A DNA stretch of 64,000 nucleotides from Methylophilus medardensis (GCF_006363915.1 NZ_CP040946.1), one strand, 5' to 3'. Positions 1-8,383 are shown, counted from the stretch's first letter. Numbers and translations are program-made. The notes: generated by a model from the letters alone, not told the origin.

Positions 1-48
1 TTTTCATTTTATAACTACCAAGTTATAGCGTATAAATTAAGAGGGCGG

Positions 49-78
49 ATTATATGCCAGCATGAGAAACCTTGTCAA
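49..78 (-). promoter_or_regulatory. strong leftward sigma-70 promoter
   Basis: Read on the minus strand there is a perfect -35 TTGACA (73-78) and a perfect -10 TATAAT (49-54) with an 18-base spacer. A GC-rich CCGCCC stretch follows, of the kind seen at growth-rate-controlled promoters. Transcription would leave the window to the left. A minus-strand ATG at 5-7 could be the first codon of the gene it drives, but no good ribosome binding site precedes it and only two codons are visible, so that gene cannot be named. Confidence 0.6.
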
Positions 79-187
79 CGATATCTTCTAAAATAATCGG
101 AACCCGTTGATTAGAGCTGGCGATGAGTGCTGGCTTGCGGCTTTTTGCCATCAATTATGCAAATTACCTGACTTAAAACATGCTTTT

Positions 188-226
188 ATTGCAATTGACC
201 CTTGATTTTTCAGGGATAATTGCAAT
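188..226. repeat. interrupted inverted repeat upstream of the fimV-like gene
   Basis: ATTGCAATT (188-196) and AATTGCAAT (218-226) are perfect 9-bp arms. Inside them CCCT (199-202) pairs with AGGG (212-215) around a T-rich loop. It lies in the 190-base gap between the leftward promoter and the fimV-like start, so it could be an operator or an RNA hairpin. It has no U-tract, so it is not a typical terminator. The rest of positions 79-341 shows no gene I can support. Confidence 0.45.
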
Positions 227-341
227 CCAATGCTATATTAGCGCAAGTTTGTATTTTTTGCACACAATGGTTGTTTAGGTAGTTAGTTTATTATCTAGAC
301 AATTACTTATTAATAGTGGCGATACCACCAAAATTATTTAG

Positions 342-1970
342 ATGCTTTTAGGGCTATACAAGATTAAACATACCGTTTTATTTGCCGCCTCTGAGGTGCG
401 ATGGCTGTTTGCTTTTGTACTCTTTGCGTTGATAGGCCAGCTACAAGCAGCCACATTCGGTGAACTGGCAATTGCTTCCCCACCGGGACAGCCGCTGTTG
501 GCGCAGGTGTCGCTCAATCAAGTGTTGCCTGACACAGATGTCAGCTGTTTCAGTTTAAGCCAGTCACCGGCGGCTGACCCTGATGCTGCGCATGTGCATT
601 TAGAATACACCACGCTGAGCAGCCAACAAGGGGCTTTGCTGCTGTGGACAGATCTCGCGATTACCAAGCCAATCACCGTCACCCTGATTGACCGCTGCCA
701 ACATTCGCGCCACGTTTTCACCATTCAACCTGACAACACTACCACGGTTGTGAATACACTTGCCGCCGTCAAACCAGTCGTCGAAGTCGCTAGCCCACCG
801 CTAGAGACTACAGAACCGCCTGCCGCGCCTGCGATCCCTGTAGAGGCTTATACTGCATTACAAACTCAAATTAACGACTTGCAACAGCATTTCAAACAGT
901 TACAAACGAAGTCTGATGTCCTCTACGCCAGCAACTTAGCGCAAGCGAGCATCCTTGCCACGTTAAAAACCCAGCTGACTCAGCTGCAAAACGAGAATCA
1001 TATTTTGCGAACGTTGGTGATTGCTTTGGGGCTGGCGCTGATTGCGAGCGGATTCTTCTTTGCAGATTGGCTACGCCAGCATGCGGCTGCCCCCAAAGTC
1101 CATAAGGCGCGTCCTTCGGCGCAACAATTAGCAGGCACTGCCGATACGGCGATGGGGCCGGCGACGCGTCCGCTCTCTGGCCAGGCTTTTTCTTCCACCT
1201 TACCGCCCGCCCCGTCCGCGTCTGAGTCGCCGGGGATGAATCCCGCCACCCAACCACCCTTACAAGCCAAAGCAAACAGCCGCTTAAAATCGGTGCCCAT
1301 GCATGCCAATGATGATGCAGTCGCGCCACATGGTGCGCCTTACAAGGTGAGTTCGCAACAAAGCACGCAAGCAGTCATGCAAGATGCTTCTAGATTGTTC
1401 ACCAACGGGCGCGTCAATCAGGCGATTGAGCACATTCAACAGCACCTGGCCAAGCACCCAAAATCTTCACCATGGATGTGGTTATATCTACTTGATCTGT
1501 TATCCAAAGAGGGCAAACAACATGCGTTCGATTTGGTGGCCGCAGAGTGCCGCAAACACTTTAATCTGAATGTAGACCACACGCCAGACAGCAAACTGCC
1601 GGGGATAGAATCGCTGCCGCGCGTGATGAAAGCCTTGCAGCAAGCTTGGGGCACGCCACAAGTGATTGCACTGATTGATGACTTGGTTTACAACACCCGA
1701 CTGGTGCCGCGCATGGGTTTTGAACGAAGCGTATTTGAAGATTTGATGCTGTTGAAAGAAATCGCGTGCCAGACACAAAACCTACCTGCAGTGCCGCCGA
1801 CACCCGCATCAGCCAGCCAAGAAACCCCCATCAGCGGTAATTTACGTGAGCTTCAGCAACTGTCAGAAGATATTTATGTGCTGGCGCCGATTGAGCACAC
1901 GCCGTTTCAGTATTGGACAGACTTCTCGTTTGAGCTAGACGAAGCCTCAACTTTACGCAAATCTGCCTAA
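342..1970 (+). CDS. FimV-like membrane protein with TPR-like C-terminus
   Basis: Envelope protein of 542 residues. After an N-terminal hydrophobic signal-type segment (about 18-37) comes a stretch beginning TFGELAIASPPGQPL that matches the FimV N-terminal domain. Pro/Ala-rich sequence, a coiled coil (about 168-225) and one transmembrane helix (about 226-244) follow. A long Pro/Ser linker leads to an alpha-helical TPR-like region (about 345-470). FimV-family proteins connect peptidoglycan to type IV pilus or twitching functions and to polar localisation. I do not see a LysM domain, and no pilus genes adjoin it, so the exact role is open. The ATG start has no clear ribosome binding site. Its 3' end overlaps that of convergent ubiA by 18 bases. 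Confidence 0.7.
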   Translation: MLLGLYKIKHTVLFAASEVRWLFAFVLFALIGQLQAATFGELAIASPPGQPLLAQVSLNQVLPDTDVSCFSLSQSPAADPDAAHVHLEYTTLSSQQGALLLWTDLAITKPITVTLIDRCQHSRHVFTIQPDNTTTVVNTLAAVKPVVEVASPPLETTEPPAAPAIPVEAYTALQTQINDLQQHFKQLQTKSDVLYASNLAQASILATLKTQLTQLQNENHILRTLVIALGLALIASGFFFADWLRQHAAAPKVHKARPSAQQLAGTADTAMGPATRPLSGQAFSSTLPPAPSASESPGMNPATQPPLQAKANSRLKSVPMHANDDAVAPHGAPYKVSSQQSTQAVMQDASRLFTNGRVNQAIEHIQQHLAKHPKSSPWMWLYLLDLLSKEGKQHAFDLVAAECRKHFNLNVDHTPDSKLPGIESLPRVMKALQQAWGTPQVIALIDDLVYNTRLVPRMGFERSVFEDLMLLKEIACQTQNLPAVPPTPASASQETPISGNLRELQQLSEDIYVLAPIEHTPFQYWTDFSFELDEASTLRKSA

Positions 1971-2825
1971 ACAATAACTTACCGCTATTCCGATGGTGAT
2001 TGCGGCGCCAATCCAAACGTTTTCGAGAAACGCTTTAAAACAGTCAGCCGGCTGCCGGTGACGGATCAGCGCATATTGCCGACAGAGCTGAATGACCGCC
2101 AACGTCCAGCCTAGCCAAAACGGCCAACCTAGCATCAGCGCGTGCGCCACGCCCGCCAAAATCAACATCATCGCCGCAAAACACAGCATGATCGCAAACA
2201 CATCAAACCGACCGAAGGTGATGGCAGATGAGCGAATACCGATCTGAAGGTCATCCGCACGATCCACCATAGCGTAGGCAGTATCGTAGGCCACGGACCA
2301 ACAGACATTGGCCGCCAAAAGCCACCATGCCAACGCAGGCACTTGCCCTTGCAAAGCAACAAAAGTCATTGGAATACCAAAACCAAAAGCGATGCCTAAA
2401 TAGGCTTGTGGAATCGCAAAAAACCGTTTGGTGTAGGGGTAACTGACGGCGAGAAACAGCGCAGGGAAAGACCAGACGACCACCTGCCAGCCCAGCGTGC
2501 AAACTAAAACAAACGCTAATACTGACAAGCCTAGCGCCACTCCATAAGCCTCGCGGACCGAAATCTCCCCTGTCGCCAACGGGCGCAATTTTGTTCTGGC
2601 CACCGCGCCGTCCCAATGGCGGTCGGCAATATCATTGAGTGCACAGCCTGCCGAGCGCATTAAAATGGTCCCCAGGACAAATACACAAACCACCCAAGGC
2701 TGCGGAAAACCTTTCCCAGCGATCAACAAGCCCCACAAGGTTGGCCATAGCAATAGCCAAATACCGACTGGCTTATCGAGTCGCGTCAGCCGGTAATAGG
2801 CATGCCATTTGGCGAGTGACGGCAT
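1953..2825 (-). CDS. ubiA: 4-hydroxybenzoate polyprenyltransferase UbiA
   Basis: Integral membrane prenyltransferase that attaches the polyprenyl tail to 4-hydroxybenzoate, the second step of ubiquinone synthesis. At 290 residues it has the usual length. The first Asp-rich motif is NDIADRHWD (64-72) and the second lies in DTAYAMVDRADD (181-192); these bind Mg and the prenyl diphosphate. DKPVGIWLLLWP near the N-terminus and YPYTKR (129-134) are typical of the family. GAGGAA sits 8 bases before the ATG. It is the last gene of a minus-strand run and follows ubiC by 12 bases, so the enzymes for steps one and two are co-transcribed. Confidence 0.96.
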   Translation of the reverse strand: MPSLAKWHAYYRLTRLDKPVGIWLLLWPTLWGLLIAGKGFPQPWVVCVFVLGTILMRSAGCALNDIADRHWDGAVARTKLRPLATGEISVREAYGVALGLSVLAFVLVCTLGWQVVVWSFPALFLAVSYPYTKRFFAIPQAYLGIAFGFGIPMTFVALQGQVPALAWWLLAANVCWSVAYDTAYAMVDRADDLQIGIRSSAITFGRFDVFAIMLCFAAMMLILAGVAHALMLGWPFWLGWTLAVIQLCRQYALIRHRQPADCFKAFLENVWIGAAITIGIAVSYCLGRFA

Positions 2826-2837
2826 AAAACAGATTCC

Positions 2838-3401
2838 TCATGAGGATGAACGGCTTGCATGCTTGGCGCATGAGGCCAAAAATACTTCTGTGACCAGCAA
2901 ACGATGGTGCCGAAGACAAAACAATGAACGCCTGGCCCAAAGCACTGGTGATTGTTGCTGAGGAACATGGCGGCAAAATGCTTTATACAAAGCATGTGAT
3001 GAGGGCAGTTTACGATAGTGCAATGCACTGCGCTTTACACGCGGATTCGCAAACAACGTCGCTCCCAACGGTAGCCGCCCAATATGCCGCAGGTGACACC
3101 ATGCCCCTCGCAACCCTTGACGGGCAATGACACTATGCGCAAACACCTGCCCCTGCCCCTGCCCCATTAGCATCACCTCACGCACCCAAGCATGCTGATT
3201 AGCCGGCAGTTGCAACAAGGCCTGCTCATCAACATTCGGTTTGTGCCAATCTTGCGCCAGCACCTGCACTGAAAAGTCAGCATATTGACGTTTTAGGCGT
3301 GCCGTCAGCGAGCCGCGCTCTTGCAACCATGGGCGCAAAGGCGTGTGGCCAATCACTTTGGCTTGCCAGCCTGCATCTTGCCTGTTAGAAGCACAGTGCA
3401 T
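2838..3401 (-). CDS. ubiC: chorismate lyase UbiC
   Basis: Cytosolic enzyme that removes pyruvate from chorismate to give 4-hydroxybenzoate, the ring precursor of ubiquinone. At 187 residues it is slightly longer than the E. coli protein. Recognisable parts are the PLRPWLQERGSLT segment near the N-terminus, the VREVMLMG core strand and the GRLPLGATLF segment. It starts 5 bases after the mltA stop and ends 12 bases before ubiA, so it is probably read from the mltA or an upstream promoter. The C-terminus is Ser- and His-rich and probably unstructured. Confidence 0.93.
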   Translation of the reverse strand: MHCASNRQDAGWQAKVIGHTPLRPWLQERGSLTARLKRQYADFSVQVLAQDWHKPNVDEQALLQLPANQHAWVREVMLMGQGQGQVFAHSVIARQGLRGAWCHLRHIGRLPLGATLFANPRVKRSALHYRKLPSSHALYKAFCRHVPQQQSPVLWARRSLFCLRHHRLLVTEVFLASCAKHASRSSS

Positions 3402-3406
3402 GGTCG

Positions 3407-4639
3407 CTAATGCGGCAGGGGAAACGTTTTAGGCAACCATACCCACAATTGTCCTTGCTGACGCATGGCCCCTGCGAGCTTACCAGCTGCCTCCCCTTCA
3501 CCCCAGTAGACATCGGCCCTCACGCCACCCTTAATCGCGCCGCCGGTGTCTTGCGCTTGCATGAGTTGCTGCAAAGGCATGTCAGTATTCGGATACGTAC
3601 TGGACAGATACACTGGGGCGCCCAACGGAATATAAAACGGATCCACGGCCACACTGCGTGCGGCCGTCAAGGGCACCCCCAAAGCGCCCAGCGGTCCAGA
3701 CAAGCCGGCAGGTAACAATTTGAAAAAAACATAACTAGGGTTGGCATCCAATAACCCACGCAACTGTTCAGGATGCTGAGCTCCCCAGTTTTTAATGCCC
3801 TGCATCGAGGCCTCGCTTGCAGTCAACGCCCCTCGCTCAACTAATAATTTGCCAATCGACTGGTAGGGATGTCCATTTTGGTCAGCATAGCCCACAGCCA
3901 ATCGCTCGCCAGTTTCAAGCTCAACAATCCCCGAGCCTTGCACTTGCAAGAAAAATGCTTCAACAGCATCGCTCACCCACAGCAACTCATTGCCGGCCAA
4001 AGGTGACTGGCTTTGTTCGATATCGGCGCGCGTAAAGTATGGCACTAACGACTGTCCTTGCAAGCGGCCGCGAACGCGCTTGTATTTGAGTTCGGGGTAT
4101 AAAGCAGACAAATTGACTGTAATCAGATCGGCGGGGGGTTTATACAATGGCACCGGGAAGCGAGCGCTGGCATTGCGCGCACCCTTCAGTACAGGTTGAT
4201 AATAGCCAGTGATTAACCCTTGCACAGCCCCGTCCGCCTGTTGGGTCTTATACACATTAAAATGTTGCTGCCAGTAAGCCTTTATCGCAGCAACCTCTGG
4301 CTTCACTCCTTGTGCAGCAGCACAAACAGCTTGCCAGTCAGGCTTGCTTTTTAGACCTTGGCAGCTTTGCAGCCAAGCATACCAACTCACCAGCCAGTCC
4401 TCTTTGTCTAAGCCGGGCAAGTCAGACCAATTGGCCGCCTTGAGCATGGCATAAGGGAGCGCTGGCGAAGTGGGCACGCTAGGAGGTGTCACTGGCTTTT
4501 CGATGCTAGCAGCGGGTGGTTTAGAGACCGAAGGTTTAGCGGTAGGCGCAGGTGGTACCGATTGGCAGGCCACCAGCCAGAGCATACTGGCCAGTGCAGC
4601 CCATTGGCGTACAGAGAGGGTTTTTTTTGTCACAAACAC
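3407..4639 (-). CDS. mltA: membrane-bound lytic murein transglycosylase A, MltA
   Basis: Outer-membrane lipoprotein that cleaves peptidoglycan glycan strands with formation of 1,6-anhydro-muramic ends. The signal peptide ends in the lipobox LVAC with Cys at residue 25. A Pro/Ser-rich linker follows, then the MltA beta-barrel domain (GLITGYYQP near 150) and the C-terminal 3D domain with DTGGAIKGGVRADVYWGEG, which holds the catalytic Asp. The start appears to be GTG; other GTG codons lie a few residues in, so the exact first residue is uncertain. It sits 75 bases after apaG and 5 bases before ubiC. Confidence 0.93.
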   Translation of the reverse strand: MFVTKKTLSVRQWAALASMLWLVACQSVPPAPTAKPSVSKPPAASIEKPVTPPSVPTSPALPYAMLKAANWSDLPGLDKEDWLVSWYAWLQSCQGLKSKPDWQAVCAAAQGVKPEVAAIKAYWQQHFNVYKTQQADGAVQGLITGYYQPVLKGARNASARFPVPLYKPPADLITVNLSALYPELKYKRVRGRLQGQSLVPYFTRADIEQSQSPLAGNELLWVSDAVEAFFLQVQGSGIVELETGERLAVGYADQNGHPYQSIGKLLVERGALTASEASMQGIKNWGAQHPEQLRGLLDANPSYVFFKLLPAGLSGPLGALGVPLTAARSVAVDPFYIPLGAPVYLSSTYPNTDMPLQQLMQAQDTGGAIKGGVRADVYWGEGEAAGKLAGAMRQQGQLWVWLPKTFPLPH

Positions 4640-4714
4640 TTCGCTTAATTCACATTCTTTGTTTTAGGTAAACGACCGCCATGCTCAGCATCATCGGCGC
4701 GGGTTTTGCGTGGC

Positions 4715-5098
4715 TTAGTGCAATCCCGCAGCTTGGTGTAGCCAAAAAGTAGGCACATCCACCTCAAACCAATGCCCATCCACCGCCACCATTTGAAACG
4801 TGCCAAACATTTCACCGCTGGGGGTGCTAAACATTACGCTGCTGGTATAACTATATTCGTCCTCTGGCGCAATCAGTGGCTGATCCCCCACCACCCCTAA
4901 CCCTTTGACCTCACGCACCTGCTGCATGGCGTCTGTGATCACCCAATGACGACTAATCAGCTGCGCCTGCACCGAGCCAGTATTGCGAATGGTAATGGTG
5001 TAGGCATACACGTACTGACCTGCCTCAGGCGAAGATTGTGCCGATAGATACTCGGTCACTACCGAGATTTCGCAAGCATATTGCGCGTTAGAAGCCAC
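4715..5098 (-). CDS. apaG: ApaG family protein
   Basis: Small single-domain fibronectin-III-like protein of 127 residues, the usual ApaG size. ApaG is linked genetically to Co/Mg resistance and Ap4A levels in enterobacteria, but its biochemical role is not settled. The family signature is visible as YAYTITIRNTG, RHWVITDA, VKGLGVVGDQP and the C-terminal GTFQMV block. It begins with GTG two bases after the thiG stop, with the GGG of the thiG 3' end as ribosome binding site. It is therefore translationally close-coupled to thiG. Confidence 0.92.
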   Translation of the reverse strand: MASNAQYACEISVVTEYLSAQSSPEAGQYVYAYTITIRNTGSVQAQLISRHWVITDAMQQVREVKGLGVVGDQPLIAPEDEYSYTSSVMFSTPSGEMFGTFQMVAVDGHWFEVDVPTFWLHQAAGLH

Positions 5099-5100
5099 AG

Positions 5101-5883
5101 TTACCCGATCATGCCAGTGGTTGGAGAACTCGGGCTGGCAGAATACAATTTTTTTGCCATCCGTCCGGCCAAAAAGGATTCTCGTCCTGCTTCAATGGCT
5201 TTTTTCATGGCGCCTGCCATCAATACCGGATCACGCGCCGCTGCAATTGCCGTATTCATCAGCACGCCGGCACAGCCAAGTTCCATGGCGATAGCTGCAT
5301 CCGACGCACAGCCGACCCCTGCATCTACCAGCACTGGTATTTTGGCGTTTTCAATAATAATCTGTAGATTCCACGGATTTAAAATACCCATGCCCGAGCC
5401 AATCAGCGAGGCCAATGGCATCACAGCGACACAACCGATGTCTTCTAACTGTTTGGCAATGATCGGATCATCCGAGGTATACACCATCACATCAAACCCT
5501 TCTTTTACCAGTGTTTTGGCTGCAGCTATCGTTTCGGTGACGTTGGGGTACAGCGTATTGGGATCGCCCAATACCTCTAACTTGACCAAACGATGATCAT
5601 CGAGCAACTCGCGTGCTAATCGCAAAGTGCGCACCGCCTCATCGGCGCTGTAACAACCAGCTGTATTGGGCAAATAAGTAAACTCACTAGGTGGCAAATA
5701 TTCCAGCAAAGACGGTTCATTGGCGTTTTGACCAATATTGGTCCGACGGATAGCAACCGTCACAATCTCAGCGCCGCTGGCGTCAATGGCCGCCCGCGTT
5801 TGCGTAAAATCTTGATATTTACCGGTTCCCACCAGCAGCCGGGATTGGTAATGCTTGCCGCCGATGACTAAATCATCACTCAT
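5101..5883 (-). CDS. thiG: thiazole synthase ThiG
   Basis: Forms the thiazole phosphate moiety of thiamine from deoxyxylulose 5-phosphate, dehydroglycine and the ThiS thiocarboxylate. It is a TIM-barrel of 260 residues. The Schiff-base lysine is in VKLEVLGD (Lys101). The phosphate-binding VDAGVG and the GVLMNTAIAAARDP block near the end are diagnostic. It follows thiS by 50 bases and is followed almost immediately by apaG. No TPP riboswitch is visible upstream of thiS, so regulation of this pair is not apparent from sequence. Confidence 0.96.
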   Translation of the reverse strand: MSDDLVIGGKHYQSRLLVGTGKYQDFTQTRAAIDASGAEIVTVAIRRTNIGQNANEPSLLEYLPPSEFTYLPNTAGCYSADEAVRTLRLARELLDDHRLVKLEVLGDPNTLYPNVTETIAAAKTLVKEGFDVMVYTSDDPIIAKQLEDIGCVAVMPLASLIGSGMGILNPWNLQIIIENAKIPVLVDAGVGCASDAAIAMELGCAGVLMNTAIAAARDPVLMAGAMKKAIEAGRESFLAGRMAKKLYSASPSSPTTGMIG

Positions 5884-5933
5884 ACTTCAATACTTTCTAT
5901 TCAATGCTTTTCGACATTCACAGGCCTCGATGA

Positions 5934-6137
5934 CTAGCCGCCACCGACCGCACCCACAATTTCCAATTTATCCTCTGCTTGCAACTGCACGTCGGCAAAC
6001 TGGCTCCGCGGCACAATATCGCCGTTGCGTTCGATCGCAATCCGCTTGCCAGTCAGTTGCATATGCTCCACCAGCGCCAACACGCTCATCGCCTCTTGCG
6101 GGAGCATGGTGATCTTACCATTGACAAAAATTTGCAT
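5934..6137 (-). CDS. thiS: sulfur carrier protein ThiS
   Basis: Ubiquitin-like sulfur carrier; its C-terminal Gly-Gly is adenylated and thiocarboxylated to deliver sulfur for thiazole formation by ThiG. The 67-residue product begins MQIFVNGK and ends VGAVGGG, with the conserved diglycine. An in-frame ATG four codons upstream (6149) lacks a ribosome binding site, whereas AAGGG lies just before the ATG at 6137, so I chose the shorter form. It is the first gene of the thiS-thiG-apaG run. Confidence 0.92.
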   Translation of the reverse strand: MQIFVNGKITMLPQEAMSVLALVEHMQLTGKRIAIERNGDIVPRSQFADVQLQAEDKLEIVGAVGGG

Positions 6138-6471
6138 ACTGCCCTTCATTTTTGCGTCATCAAACCGATATTTTACGAAAAATCAGCGCTTTTGGCTTTT
6201 AGTTTTTGGCGCTGTGCTTTTAATATGGTTGTTCACCCCATGGGGTCAGACCATCCCACTGTCGCATGCTGACCAATAAAGATGGCATCATGTTTGCTTA
6301 TCTGTTGCAGCGATACAAATATGTGCATCGAAATTGACAAGTTTGGTCATTACTGCATATTACGCATTGCTGGGCAAGGAACTTTTTGTTAATTTTGGCG
6401 CCACATGCACAACGAACACAATTCGTTGTTGTGTGCCCGAAAAAATTGGAAATCCCAAAAGGAATATTGAA
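6138..6471. other. divergent intergenic region with two palindromes
   Basis: This 334-base gap separates thiS (leftward) from the 62-residue ORF (rightward). It contains a perfect 12-bp palindrome ACCCCATGGGGT at 6235-6246. It also has an 8-bp inverted repeat, ACAACGAA (6409-6416) and TTCGTTGT (6422-6429), with a 5-base loop about 43 bases before the small ORF. Either could be a repressor site or leader hairpin. I see no convincing gene here; a hydrophobic reading frame near 6170-6279 lacks a supported start. Confidence 0.4.
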
Positions 6472-6660
6472 ATGCAGATTGTACAGTCTTACCAAGCAAC
6501 CCCATCCAACCATTTTTTGGTAGATGAAATTTACGCCCCAAGCTTGAACACCTCCGCAGCCGATTTGGCTGATGCTAAAGTGACCACCCAAGCGCAACAA
6601 CACCTGAAAGCCATTACAGAGCTACATCGCTTTTTGGAATCCAGCTGCGATTGCGTTTAA
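6472..6660 (+). CDS. unrecognised 62-residue protein ending in Cys-Asp-Cys
   Basis: I do not recognise this protein. AAAGGA lies 8 bases before the ATG and a hairpin with a T7 tract follows the stop, so it looks like a real single-gene transcript. The product has no signal peptide or membrane segment, a mildly acidic N-terminal half, a helical middle (about 34-55) and ends ESSCDCV. Longer in-frame starts back to 6334 lack ribosome binding sites. A short peptide with C-terminal cysteines could bind metal or be modified, but there is no maturation enzyme nearby, so that is speculation. Confidence 0.55.
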   Translation: MQIVQSYQATPSNHFLVDEIYAPSLNTSAADLADAKVTTQAQQHLKAITELHRFLESSCDCV

Positions 6661-6685
6661 CCACGTAATCTCTCTGCTGGCGAAA

Positions 6686-6713
6686 GACCCGTCATCGGGT
6701 CACGGATTTTTTT
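6686..6713 (+). terminator. terminator of the 62-residue ORF
   Basis: GACCCG (6686-6691) pairs with CGGGTC (6696-6701) around a TCAT loop; after five bases comes T7. The gap before the T-run makes it a slightly imperfect intrinsic terminator. It starts 25 bases after the stop codon. Confidence 0.6.
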
Positions 6714-6770
6714 GACGCATGTATCATGCGTTGATGCATACAAACTGATATTGTTCATACGGTAGCGACA

Positions 6771-6804
6771 AAAAAAGATGGCGACTTGCGCCATCTTTTT
6801 TTTT
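6771..6804. terminator. bidirectional terminator between the small ORF and gnd
   Basis: GATGGCG (6777-6783) and CGCCATC (6789-6795) form a 7-bp stem, flanked by A6 on the left and T9 on the right. It can therefore end transcription on both strands. It probably terminates gnd on the minus strand and acts as backup for the 62-residue ORF. Confidence 0.75.
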
Positions 6805-6808
6805 CGGC

Positions 6809-6832
6809 TTGGGCGTCATCCCAGACGCCCAA
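6809..6832. repeat. 9-bp stem-loop just downstream of gnd
   Basis: TTGGGCGTC (6809-6817) and GACGCCCAA (6824-6832) are perfect arms around a 6-base loop, six bases beyond the gnd stop. It has no T-run of its own but directly precedes the terminator, so the gnd mRNA would carry two stem-loops at its 3' end. Confidence 0.55.
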
Positions 6833-6838
6833 CAATCA

Positions 6839-8353
6839 TTACTCAATCGCCAATTGTGGGCGACCAGCTTCCGGCCAATCTAAATGGAAGAACTGGCCAC
6901 GTGGCTGATCTTTACGCTCATAAGTATGGGCACCAAAGTAATCACGCTGACCTTGCAACAAGTTCGCAGGCAAATCAGCACTTCTGTAACCATCATAGTA
7001 AGCCAACGCTGCTGCAAAGCCTTGCGCTGGAATCCCATTGGTCACTGCTAACGCAATCACCTTACGCCAACCCGCCTGACCTTCGTTCATCGCATTGGTA
7101 AAGTAAGGGTCTAGCATCAGATTTTTCAAGCGTGAATTCAATGCATAAGCATCGGTAATTTTCTGCAAGAAGCGGGCACGGATAATGCAGCCACCACGCC
7201 AGATTTGTGCAATTTCGCCAAAATTAAGTTTCCAGTTATAAGCAACTTGCGCTTTATCGATCAACTGGAAGCCCTGTGCATAAGCGCAAATTTTGGAGCA
7301 ATACAACGCATTTTTGATTGCTTCGATAATCGCAGCCTTGTCTTTCTCTTGCACAATGGCAGGACCTTTAAGAATCTTGCTTGCTTCAACACGTTCTTCT
7401 TTGAGACTGGACAATGCGCGCGCATATACTGCTGCGGCAATCGCGTTAGCGGGTGCACCCAGTTCAAGCGCGTTGGCAGCCGTCCATTGGCCGGTACCTT
7501 TTTGGCCAGCGGTATCCAGAATCTGATCCACCAAGAAGCCCTTACCAGCCGGGTCTTTTTGCTGCAAGATATCCGCAGTGATTTCAATCAAGAAGCTGGA
7601 CAACTCGCCTTTGTTCCACTCGGCAAATACTTTGCCGATTTCGTCTGCAGGCATGCCCAACAGATTTTTCATCAGCCAATAGGCTTCGCAAATCAACTGC
7701 ATATCGATGTACTCAATGCCGTTGTGGACCATTTTGACATAATGGCCCGCACCGTCAGGACCGATATACTCCGCACAAGAGAATCCACCCTCGACCGGTT
7801 TACCAGGCGAACCACCCTCTAATGGGGCGCCAGTGACCGGATCTACTTTAGCGGCGATATCACGCCAAATAGGCTCAAGGCTAGACCAGGCTTTGCGTGT
7901 CCCAGAAGGCATCAGGGATGGGCCGAAACGGGCACCCGTTTCGCCACCTGAAACACCTGAGCCAATGAACTCAATGCCTTTGGCTGCCAATTCTTTTTCA
8001 CGGCGAATGGTGTCTGTCCACAACGCATTGCCACCGTCAATAATGATATCGCCTTGCTCAAGAAAAGGCAGCAAAGCGTTAATGGTCACATCAGTGGCGC
8101 TCCCTGCTTTCACCAGCAACACGATTTTACGTGGACGCTTGATGCTCAACACAAACGAAGCCAAGTCCGCATGGCCAACCACGCGCTCGTGCGAAGGCTC
8201 ATTCTTTTTGCACTCTTCGATGAAGTTCAGCATTTTTTTCGGGTCACGGTTATAGACCGCGATGGTATAGCCGTGATCCGCAATGTTAAGTGCCAAGTTT
8301 TGGCCCATCACTGCCAATCCTACCAATCCAATATCCGCATTTTTTGTAGTCAT
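6839..8353 (-). CDS. gnd: 6-phosphogluconate dehydrogenase, decarboxylating
   Basis: Oxidises 6-phosphogluconate to ribulose 5-phosphate and CO2 with NADP or NAD. In methylotrophs using the RuMP cycle this is the key step of dissimilatory formaldehyde oxidation. The protein is the long form (504 residues). It has the Rossmann motif GLVGLAVMGQNLA (about 9-21), the substrate loop SGVSGGETGAR and the catalytic KMVHNGIEY. The all-alpha C-terminal half is complete. GAGAT precedes the ATG. A hairpin with a T-tract lies within the 30 bases or so before the start, so the promoter is likely upstream of it or overlaps it. Confidence 0.96.
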   Translation of the reverse strand: MTTKNADIGLVGLAVMGQNLALNIADHGYTIAVYNRDPKKMLNFIEECKKNEPSHERVVGHADLASFVLSIKRPRKIVLLVKAGSATDVTINALLPFLEQGDIIIDGGNALWTDTIRREKELAAKGIEFIGSGVSGGETGARFGPSLMPSGTRKAWSSLEPIWRDIAAKVDPVTGAPLEGGSPGKPVEGGFSCAEYIGPDGAGHYVKMVHNGIEYIDMQLICEAYWLMKNLLGMPADEIGKVFAEWNKGELSSFLIEITADILQQKDPAGKGFLVDQILDTAGQKGTGQWTAANALELGAPANAIAAAVYARALSSLKEERVEASKILKGPAIVQEKDKAAIIEAIKNALYCSKICAYAQGFQLIDKAQVAYNWKLNFGEIAQIWRGGCIIRARFLQKITDAYALNSRLKNLMLDPYFTNAMNEGQAGWRKVIALAVTNGIPAQGFAAALAYYDGYRSADLPANLLQGQRDYFGAHTYERKDQPRGQFFHLDWPEAGRPQLAIE

Positions 8354-8383
8354 AATTATCTCTATAAATGGTTAATTTAGTTG

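Noticed and set aside
50..151. 34-codon minus-strand frame starting MAKSRKPALIASSNQR
   Set aside because: No ribosome binding site, and the strong leftward promoter hexamers lie inside it, so the frame is probably chance.
6160..6279. Hydrophobic plus-strand stretch (FWLLVFGAVLLIWLF) resembling a one-helix protein
   Set aside because: The only ATG in frame lies inside thiS on the opposite strand; no ribosome binding site; could be a remnant but cannot be supported.
6138..6300. TPP riboswitch upstream of thiS
   Set aside because: The conserved CTGAGA and related blocks are absent on the relevant strand.
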